Below are positions 32,551-38,747 of a stretch of DNA of 38,747 bases, one piece after another (the stretch's first letter is position 1; each line of letters opens with the position of its first letter). The DNA comes from Roseateles toxinivorans. Lineage in GTDB: Bacteria; Pseudomonadota; Gammaproteobacteria; Burkholderiales; Burkholderiaceae_C. Location: NCBI GenBank assembly GCA_945898095.1, contig CAMDHE010000034.1:1-38747 (forward strand), written 5' to 3'. The position numbers were made by a program, and so were the translations under genes. Under the pieces are notes generated by a model. It did no database searches. It saw only the letters and a list, made by a program, of their open reading frames with translations, and was not told the DNA's origin.

Positions 32551-34043
32551 AGTTCTTCATCGCCGAGCTCGCCTGCGAGACCAACACCTTCTCGGCCTTG
32601 CCCACGGGCATGTCGAGCTTCGAGCAGCAGGGTCTGTACCGGGGCGACGGCAGCCGCCGCGCGCCGGACGGCGTCGGGGCCTACCTGCACTGCATGCGCG
32701 GCCTGATGGAGGCCGACGGGCACGACGTGGTGGAGAGCCTGTGCGCCTTTGCCGAGCCCGGGGGGCGCGTCGCCGGGGCCGTCTACGAGACGCTGCGCGA
32801 CCGCATCCTGGAAGACCTGCGCGCGGCGATGCCGGTGGACGCGGTGCAGCTCCTGCTGCACGGCGCCATGGTGGCCGAGGGGCACGACGACTGCGAGGGC
32901 GAACTGCTCACCGCCGCCCGGGCCCTCGTCGGCCCCGGGGTCGCGGTCGGCGTGGTGCTGGACCTGCACTGCCACTTCACGCCCGCGATGCAGGCCGGCG
33001 CCGATGTGTGCATCGCCTTCAAGGAATATCCGCACACCGACATCGACGACTGCTCGCGCGAGCTCTACCGCCTGCTGCTGGACACCGCCGCCGGCCGCGT
33101 GCGCCCCACCACCGCCGTCCGCGACTGCGCCATGGTGGGCCTGTGGCACACCACGCGCGAGCCGATGCGCGGCTTCGTGCAGCGCATGAAGGCGCTGGAG
33201 GGTCGCGACGGCGTGCTGTCGGTGTCGCTGGGCCACGGCTTCCCCTGGGGCGACGTGGCCGGGGCTGGGGCGAAGGTCTGGGTGGTGACCGACGGCGACC
33301 TCGGCCGCGCCCAGGTGCTGGCCGACCGCCTGGCGGCCGAGTTCTGGGGGCTGCGCGAGCAGACCCGGGCGCCGGTGGTGGGCATCGACGAGGCGCTCGA
33401 GCAGGCCGCCCGCTGCGCTGGCGGGCCGGTCGTGCTCGCCGACGTGGCCGACAACCCCGGGGCGGGCGCCTCGGGGGACAGCACCTTCATTTTGCGCCGC
33501 CTCGTTGACCGGCCCGTGGGCCCTACGATCGTCGGCGCCTTCTGGGACCTGGGCGCGGTGCGCATCTGCGCCGACGCCGGAGTGGGCAGCGTGATCGACC
33601 TGCGCGTCGGGGGCAAGTGCGGGCCCCACTCGGGCGACCCGGTCGACCTGCGGGTGACCGTGCGCGCCGTTGTCGACGACCACTCGCAGGTCATGCTCGG
33701 CGCGCGTTGCAGCCTGGGCCGCAGCGTCTGGGTGGAGGCCGCCCACGGGCTGCATCTCGTCTTGGTCTCCGTACGCAGCCAGGTCTGCGGCACGGATGCG
33801 TTCACCGGGCTGGGCATGACCCTGCACGACAAGCGGCTGCTGGTCGTGAAGTCGATGCAACACTTCCACACCGCCTTCGCGCCGATCGCGACGGCGGTCC
33901 TGTACGTCTCCACGCCCGGCGCCGTCACGCCGGACTTCGCCGCCATCGACTACCGCGTCCGCTCGCTCGACTACTGGCCCCGCGTCGAGCGTCCCTGCGC
34001 CGCGCCGGCCGAGCCCGACCCCGCCGTCGAGGCGGCGCCATGA
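32547..34043 (+). CDS. M81-family metallopeptidase (MlrC-like)
   Basis: This 498-residue enzyme belongs to peptidase family M81, whose founding member MlrC (microcystinase C) cleaves linear microcystin products in the cytoplasm. Family marks are AELACETNTFS at the N-terminus, VQLLLHGAMVAEG, the metal-binding VVLDLHCHFTP (Asp139, His141) followed by EYPHTD (His163), GHGFPWGDV, and ADVADNPGAGASGDSTFILR. There is no signal peptide. Most M81 proteins are uncharacterised, so the actual substrate may be another peptide or amide. It is translationally coupled to the serine hydrolase and the epimerase (ATGA overlaps). Confidence 0.92.
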   Translation: MKFFIAELACETNTFSALPTGMSSFEQQGLYRGDGSRRAPDGVGAYLHCMRGLMEADGHDVVESLCAFAEPGGRVAGAVYETLRDRILEDLRAAMPVDAVQLLLHGAMVAEGHDDCEGELLTAARALVGPGVAVGVVLDLHCHFTPAMQAGADVCIAFKEYPHTDIDDCSRELYRLLLDTAAGRVRPTTAVRDCAMVGLWHTTREPMRGFVQRMKALEGRDGVLSVSLGHGFPWGDVAGAGAKVWVVTDGDLGRAQVLADRLAAEFWGLREQTRAPVVGIDEALEQAARCAGGPVVLADVADNPGAGASGDSTFILRRLVDRPVGPTIVGAFWDLGAVRICADAGVGSVIDLRVGGKCGPHSGDPVDLRVTVRAVVDDHSQVMLGARCSLGRSVWVEAAHGLHLVLVSVRSQVCGTDAFTGLGMTLHDKRLLVVKSMQHFHTAFAPIATAVLYVSTPGAVTPDFAAIDYRVRSLDYWPRVERPCAAPAEPDPAVEAAP

Positions 34044-35026
34044 GCCTGAGCTGCCAGGTGAGCACCGAGCGCTGGCCGCTGATCGAGCCGCTGGAGATCT
34101 CGCGGGGCGTACTCACGCATCTCGACACAATGCTGGTGGAACTCTCCGACGGCGCGGCATGCGTCGGGCGCGGCGAAGCAGCCGGCGTGTCCTACGACGG
34201 CGAGACGACGGCCTCGATGGGGGCTCAGATCGACGCCATCCGGCCCCTGCTGCACCCGGACCTTGCCTTCGCCGACTTGGCGCGATGGCTGCCCCCGGGC
34301 GGGGCGCGCAACGCGCTGGACTGTGCGCTGTGGGATCTGCGCTCCCGGCAGGCGGGGCTTCGCGCCTGGCAATGGGCCGGATTGGGCGGGGTGGAGCCGG
34401 TCACCACCGCCTACACCATAGGCCTCGGGTCCGAAGCCGATGTGCGGCGCTGGATCCGGGCAGCTCGCCACCTGCCGGTGTTGAAACTCAAGGCCGATGC
34501 ACATCGTCACCTGGATACGGTGAGGATGGCGCGCGAGGAACACCCGACTGCTCGGCTGGTGATCGACGCCAACCAGGCCTGGACCCGGGGCCTGCTGGAA
34601 CGTCTGATCCCTCCGCTACATGCCGCGGGGGTCGAATTGATCGAGCAGCCACTGCCTCGCGGCGACGATGCGCAACTCGACGGCCTGCGCTCGCCGATCC
34701 CGCTGGCCGCCGACGAGTCTTGCACCGACGCCGCCTCGCTGCCTGCGCTGGTGGGCCGCTACCAGGTCGTCAACATCAAGCTCGACAAGTGCGGCGGCCT
34801 CACCGAGGCCCTGGCGATGGCCGGGCGCGCGCAGGCGCTGGGGCTGGACCTCATGGTCGGCAGCATGGGCGGCACCTCGCTGGCCATGGCGCCCGCCTTT
34901 CTGCTGGCGCAGCGCTGCCGGTTCGTAGACCTTGACTCGCCGCTGCTGCTGGCGAGCGACCGCCCGCATGCCATGGTGTACGACGGCGCGCAGGTGCCGC
35001 TGCCGCCGGCCGGCCTTTGGGGTTGA
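34040..35026 (+). CDS. Dipeptide epimerase (enolase superfamily)
   Basis: This 328-residue enzyme is of the muconate-lactonising subgroup of the enolase superfamily and most resembles L-Ala-D/L-Glu-type dipeptide epimerases, which invert the C-terminal residue of a dipeptide. Seen: capping-domain start, the catalytic KxK (LKLKAD, Lys149 and Lys151), metal ligands Asp176 (VIDANQAW), Glu202 (LIEQPLP) and Asp225 (LAADES), and the second base lysine in NIKLDKCGGLTEAL. The C-terminal MVGSMGGTSLAMAPAF substitutes for the specificity loop. The ATG at 34040 overlaps the M81 stop; the open frame above it is a shadow. As last gene of the operon it would let D-residues released by the peptidases enter ordinary L-amino-acid metabolism. 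Confidence 0.92.
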   Translation: MSLSCQVSTERWPLIEPLEISRGVLTHLDTMLVELSDGAACVGRGEAAGVSYDGETTASMGAQIDAIRPLLHPDLAFADLARWLPPGGARNALDCALWDLRSRQAGLRAWQWAGLGGVEPVTTAYTIGLGSEADVRRWIRAARHLPVLKLKADAHRHLDTVRMAREEHPTARLVIDANQAWTRGLLERLIPPLHAAGVELIEQPLPRGDDAQLDGLRSPIPLAADESCTDAASLPALVGRYQVVNIKLDKCGGLTEALAMAGRAQALGLDLMVGSMGGTSLAMAPAFLLAQRCRFVDLDSPLLLASDRPHAMVYDGAQVPLPPAGLWG

Positions 35027-35293
35027 GGGTCGGTCGCGGCGCGATCGACCGGTCGGGCGCCGCCTGCGGACGCGTCGCGCAGCCACCGCCCATTGGCTCA
35101 TGCGGGTCCTCGCTCAGTTCATCCTTGGCCCTTTGAGCTTGGCCGGCCGATTGGCTGAAGCACCAAATCAGCAAACTTTTCGCCAACGCTTCGCAGGTAG
35201 GGCGCCTTTCCCAGGCCCCTGCCGCAGATCGCAGTCAGGAGCCCAAAGCAAAAAGCCCCGCGTGGTGCGGGTAGGGTGAGACAAAATATCGTT
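35027..35293. other. Intergenic region between convergent genes
   Basis: No gene is supported. A short CGGTCG...CGACCG stem lies just after the epimerase stop (35031-35051) without a T-run, and the terminator of the HTH gene lies at the far end. Composition changes from GC-rich to more balanced around 35160. Confidence 0.5.
35249..35272 (-). terminator. Rho-independent terminator of the HTH gene
   Basis: On the minus strand ACCCGCACCACGCGGGGC folds with a CCCGC/GCGGG stem and is followed by TTTTT. It lies 20 bases after the HTH stop codon, which shows that gene is a single transcription unit. Confidence 0.75.
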
Positions 35294-35557
35294 TCACTTA
35301 CGGGTGCGTTTGTAAGCGCGCAGGTCACTTGCCGAAAACATTTGGTTGCGGCCGACGGTGTGGCTGGGTTGCAGTTTTCCCGCTTGGACATGGCGACGCA
35401 AAGTTGGCAGCGATACCTCCAAATACTCAGCGGCCTCCCAAGCCGACAGAGGCTCCCGCGCCAAATGTCCAAATACCTGCTCGTGGCTGAAATCATCGTC
35501 ACGAAATGCGTTGAGGCTCAGCAGTGAGAAAAATTTAACACGCTCAGTCGCAGGCAT
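35294..35557 (-). CDS. Small excisionase/MerR-type helix-turn-helix protein
   Basis: This 87-residue protein has an N-terminal segment (MPATERVKFFSLLSLNAFRDDDFSHEQVFGHL) and a C-terminal winged helix-turn-helix of the excisionase/MerR kind (PLSAWEAAEYLEVSLPTLRRHVQAGKLQPSHTVGRNQMFSASDLRAYKR). It should bind DNA. Such proteins are used as phage or island excision factors and as antitoxin-like regulators; no integrase or toxin is adjacent. The frame is open a little further upstream without an ATG, so the start is fairly sure. It stands alone with its own terminator. Confidence 0.8.
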   Translation of the reverse strand: MPATERVKFFSLLSLNAFRDDDFSHEQVFGHLAREPLSAWEAAEYLEVSLPTLRRHVQAGKLQPSHTVGRNQMFSASDLRAYKRTRK

Positions 35558-35880
35558 GCGCCCTTTCGACCCAAAGCGAACGGTCGCGACGCTGCCTTGG
35601 GCGGCGGTGATGCAGCGATAGCCGCCAGCTGCGAGCGCACTGTGAACTCACGCTTTGCGCCTGGAAGCAGTCATCCAAAATATGAGAGATCTCGCGGACC
35701 CGTTGACTGACTGGAGGGGTACAGCGGGCATTGGGGGCTGCCGCTGCTGTGCAGCGCGTCCACTGCCCCGACTTCGGAAAGATGCTATCTACACGAGAGT
35801 GCCGACAGAAATCGAGAAACGTCGAACCGGGAGCTAAAAACTGCCAAGAGACGCGAGTGAAGCCAAAAAACCAAATCAAA
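35558..35880. other. 323-base gap with no supported gene
   Basis: The stretch between the HTH gene and the LuxR gene (both on the minus strand) holds only short frames without recognisable motifs. It must contain the promoter of the HTH gene; no clear promoter, hairpin terminator or RNA gene was recognised. Confidence 0.4.
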
Positions 35881-38691
35881 TCAAAGTAAGGCCAGTTTCC
35901 GGGCACGCGCTACTGCAGCAGTTCGGCTCTTTACATCCAGCTTTCCGTAGATATTGTGCAGATGCCACTTCACAGTCGCTTCACTCAAAAAAAGTTCCTT
36001 GGCGATTTGTTCGTTGGACATCCCAAGTTCAATCAGTGCTACCACGCGTCGCTCCTTTTTCGTAAAAACCTTTTTCTCAGTCTTGGTATCAGAGGCATCG
36101 ACTTGAACCTCGTTGCGACCAGATCTATTTCGTGCGACCAGATCAAGTAGAGCCGTCTCAATATGACCGCCTGCTTCCGCATGCTCCTTTTGAAGACTCT
36201 GGCTCCGGTGATCTCGCACGAACATCAACAAGGGCAGCAAATCCGGACACATTTGATACAGATAGTAGAGGCTACCGCCTTCTTTGATGAAGTCGAAGGA
36301 TCGGTCCAACTCCCTTGCCGCCTCCATGTGCTTTCCATCCTTCCACAAAGCGAGCGCCTTGAGGGCATGCATACCTATCAAGTCGCGGAGCCAGGGTGAC
36401 GCGGAACCAGAACCTCTTTGCAGATTGCGCAAACCGTTGTGAGACTCTTTTGTTCGATTCTCAGCCAGTAACATGCGGATTTCCAGCAACTTGACCAATT
36501 GATCCGAGTCGCGATCTGCCGTACCTGGCCTGCCCGTTAGCCCGTGCCTTCCAATCGCGATCGAAGCGCCCTTCGGGTCACCGTTGTTCAGACGCAAGGC
36601 TATCTCTTCCAGAGCCAACTTGTTGTGCAACCTAGGCTTTTGCACCTTCAATGCGAGATCTTGCCCCTGTAGGATGGTTCGCATCGCGCCCTCTGCATCG
36701 CCAGCCCACTCCAGAGCTCTGGCCTGCCCTCGAATGGCCAGGAACATAGGTTCTACTGCCCCAAAGGAGTCGGGGAAAGACTTGCCCCTTTCAGCCAAAC
36801 GCGCAGCGCGATCGAAGTCCCCAATGTGTGAGGCAATCTCAGCTTCGAGCAAGTTGGAGAGATCGTTGAGATACTGCACAGGTGCGCCTTTTGCACACTT
36901 TTCAAGCCGCTCACTTTGCTCCTTGGCCGATGCAAACCTTCCAAGTTCAAGTTCCGCCAGCCCAAGAAGAAAACATGCCCAACCGGTGGCGTACTCCGAT
37001 TCGGCACGTTGCCCTTGCAGTTGGGCGTTCGAGGCTGAGGTGGCACAGGCTGCGAACTCGCGTCTTGCGAAATAGCAGTAAGCCATGCAGTTTCCAATTG
37101 AAGCGTGCAGGAACGCATCGTCTTCCGGTATCTCAGGCATCAGTGCCAAGCTGTTCTTCAAACTTTCTTCAAGCTGATCCGACGCCGCATCGACAACCGC
37201 CAACGTTACCCGCGCGACTTGGTTCCAACGCATGCGTTCTACGGCGTTCAGTTGCAATGGGTTGACACTTTGGTCGGCAATCAGGGCTATAGCCTGGCGC
37301 GCCAGCGTTCGTGCTTCCAAATCGCGTCGGGAAAATGCCAGAGACCATGCATGACTCAACAAAATCTCTGGACGACTATTCTGATGCTGCGCAGGCAGGC
37401 GTCTCATCCACTCAAGGATGGTGAAATGGTCGCCCTTCTTTTGAGAGAGTTCTAGCGCATGCGTGGCGATCAGTCCAGTGGCTCGCGAGTAGTCTCCACC
37501 GTCGAGTGCGTACTGAATGGCCTCGGTGGTTTTGCCATTTTTCTCACACCATTGGGCGGCAAGTTCACAGGTCCTGTTATAGCGATCTCGATCGATTCTT
37601 TGGAGTTCTGACTGAAGAAATTCACCGAACAAGTGGTGATATCGGTACCAGATGCCGTTTCTGTCCAATGGAACGAGGAACAGTTTGCTTCGATCGATGT
37701 TCTCCAAAGTAATCTGGCTGTCGAAGCCCTCGATCACCACATGGCACAGATCAGCGCACATCCTCCGCAATGGAGACGTAAACAGAAGAAAGGTTTTAAT
37801 TTCCGGGGGCAAATGTCTGAACACGCAATCCAATAGGTAGCGCGCCAGATCTTTGTCTCGCCCTGAAAAGCTGTCGATGAGTTCGCGCGCTGGACCCCTG
37901 TGGTTTTGCAAGGCAAGTGCGGCGAGCTGCAAACCAGCCATCCAACCTTCTGTGGTTGAGCCCAGTGCTGCCAGGTCGCTGACGTTCAAATCAAGTCGGT
38001 GAACTTGCTTCATGAGTGCCGCGACGCTAGTAGGGTCTAGGTTGAGGGCCTCTTGTTCAATCTCTTCCAGCAATCCAGAGACCTTGAGCCGGGAGAACTC
38101 CAGGGGTGGCGATGTCCTGCTGGCGATCACCAGCCTGAAGGTGGCAGGGATGTGTGCGATGAAGCGGTCGATGAACGTCAGCAGATCCGGATGAGTAATG
38201 TGCTGAAAATCATCGAAAAATAGGGTGCAAGAATGGGGCAGCGCCGATATTTTCCCCATCAATCGATCGAACAATGACCCCATGTCAAGATTGGGATTTC
38301 CACGCAACTGAGCCAGTTCGCTTTCCGCCAACTCTGGGTCAAACGACTGGAGCGCATAGATAAAGTAGGCGGCAAACAGGGAGGGATTGTTGTCTTCTGC
38401 GTCCAGGCTCAACCAACACGCATGATCCTCTTGACGCACTACAGCGTCACATAGCTCAGCCAAAAGCGTCGACTTTCCAGAACCTACAGCGGCAACCACG
38501 GACAGCAATTTTTTGGGTCTGCCGTCAGCAAGAAAGTTCTTGACCAAGGGCAGGCGCGAAATATTCTTGGTCGTATCAAAACCGGGCGGAAGAACCTTCG
38601 TCGCGATCAGGCTTTCAGGAACAGCAAGGGTGGCAAAGTTTTGCAAGCTCAATTCCATGTGATGTGTAAGATGTGGCGCTGCGCTGGCCAT
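35881..38691 (-). CDS. MalT-like LuxR-family ATP-dependent regulator
   Basis: This 936-residue protein is a large STAND-class regulator of the MalT/AcoK/LAL type. An N-terminal NTPase holds Walker A (VVAAVGSGKSTLLAEL, Lys73) and Walker B (CTLFFDDFQHI), followed by ITLENIDRSKLFLVPLDRNGIWYRYHHLFGEFL, typical of this family, about 450 residues of helical TPR-like repeats for inducer binding, and a C-terminal LuxR helix-turn-helix (FTKKERRVVALIELGMSNEQIAKELFLSEATVKWHLHNIYGKLDVKSRTAAVARA). It should activate transcription after binding an inducer and ATP. The start is uncertain between ATG 38691 and ATG 38658. AT-richer than its left neighbours; targets are unknown and may lie beyond the window's right end. 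Confidence 0.9.
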   Translation of the reverse strand: MASAAPHLTHHMELSLQNFATLAVPESLIATKVLPPGFDTTKNISRLPLVKNFLADGRPKKLLSVVAAVGSGKSTLLAELCDAVVRQEDHACWLSLDAEDNNPSLFAAYFIYALQSFDPELAESELAQLRGNPNLDMGSLFDRLMGKISALPHSCTLFFDDFQHITHPDLLTFIDRFIAHIPATFRLVIASRTSPPLEFSRLKVSGLLEEIEQEALNLDPTSVAALMKQVHRLDLNVSDLAALGSTTEGWMAGLQLAALALQNHRGPARELIDSFSGRDKDLARYLLDCVFRHLPPEIKTFLLFTSPLRRMCADLCHVVIEGFDSQITLENIDRSKLFLVPLDRNGIWYRYHHLFGEFLQSELQRIDRDRYNRTCELAAQWCEKNGKTTEAIQYALDGGDYSRATGLIATHALELSQKKGDHFTILEWMRRLPAQHQNSRPEILLSHAWSLAFSRRDLEARTLARQAIALIADQSVNPLQLNAVERMRWNQVARVTLAVVDAASDQLEESLKNSLALMPEIPEDDAFLHASIGNCMAYCYFARREFAACATSASNAQLQGQRAESEYATGWACFLLGLAELELGRFASAKEQSERLEKCAKGAPVQYLNDLSNLLEAEIASHIGDFDRAARLAERGKSFPDSFGAVEPMFLAIRGQARALEWAGDAEGAMRTILQGQDLALKVQKPRLHNKLALEEIALRLNNGDPKGASIAIGRHGLTGRPGTADRDSDQLVKLLEIRMLLAENRTKESHNGLRNLQRGSGSASPWLRDLIGMHALKALALWKDGKHMEAARELDRSFDFIKEGGSLYYLYQMCPDLLPLLMFVRDHRSQSLQKEHAEAGGHIETALLDLVARNRSGRNEVQVDASDTKTEKKVFTKKERRVVALIELGMSNEQIAKELFLSEATVKWHLHNIYGKLDVKSRTAAVARARKLALL

Positions 38692-38747
38692 CCATCAACC
38701 AAGCCCAAAGGCGCACCGTCTAGGATGCCAAGTATCACGGCCAAACG

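Noticed and set aside
32259-33869. 536-codon open frame on the minus strand
   Set aside because: It is antisense to the well-supported M81 gene and has shadow-type composition; no domain is recognisable.
29444-35026. A complete microcystin-degradation (mlrABCD) cluster
   Set aside because: No CPBP-type MlrA gene, which opens the ring, is present; the S12 hydrolase is longer than MlrB and DAP-like, and the transporter is a spinster-like MFS protein. Only a functional analogy is kept.

Overview
The window looks like chromosomal DNA of a high-GC betaproteobacterium, most likely a freshwater Burkholderiales. This is inferred from the protein style, the Liv-type transporter with its GRNGSGRST Walker A variant, the FecI/FecR/TonB circuit and the proteorhodopsin cassette. 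No rRNA, tRNA or CRISPR array was seen. Base composition is mosaic by eye: the metabolic and transport blocks are GC-rich, whereas the rhodopsin cassette (about 5.9-12.4 kb) and the final regulator (35.9-38.7 kb) are clearly AT-richer.

Layout. (1) 0.1-5.2 kb: a minus-strand group (alpha-hydroxy-acid oxidase, amidase, EamA exporter), divergent from a substrate-binding-like protein and a DUF1330 protein. (2) 5.2-13.2 kb: a complete proteorhodopsin photosystem (rhodopsin, crtE, crtI, crtB, crtY, blh). It is flanked by broken IS1595, IS3 and IS481-like remnants and by near-identical 66-bp inverted-repeat elements in the same orientation. (3) 13.2-23.4 kb: a response regulator and hybrid histidine kinase pair, divergent from a branched-chain-amino-acid-type ABC transporter operon (livG, livF, substrate-binding protein, livH, livM) that continues into an acyl-CoA dehydrogenase and a MaoC hydratase. 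(4) 23.4-25.2 kb: a toxin-antitoxin patch with hicAB, a TacT-like acetyltransferase without its antitoxin, a parE pseudogene and parD. (5) 25.2-35.0 kb: fecI/fecR divergent from a five-gene operon encoding a TonB-dependent transducer, an MFS transporter, a D-aminopeptidase-like serine hydrolase, an M81 (MlrC-like) metallopeptidase and a dipeptide epimerase. (6) 35.0-38.7 kb: a small HTH protein and a MalT-like LuxR regulator.

How the genes work together. The rhodopsin block encodes everything from C15/C20 prenyl diphosphates to retinal plus the proton pump, so it should give light-driven proton pumping as a unit; its borders suggest it arrived as a cassette. The FecI/R operon reads as a surface-sensed scavenging route: outer-membrane uptake, inner-membrane transport, cytoplasmic cleavage of a peptide probably containing D-residues, and epimerisation of the resulting dipeptides. 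It recalls the mlrB/mlrC/mlrD part of microcystin degradation but has no mlrA. Both divergent promoters of that locus carry the same TACCG-N17-CGTCTAAA motif, suggesting the sigma factor controls itself and the operon. This operon is the best candidate for an undescribed system in the window.
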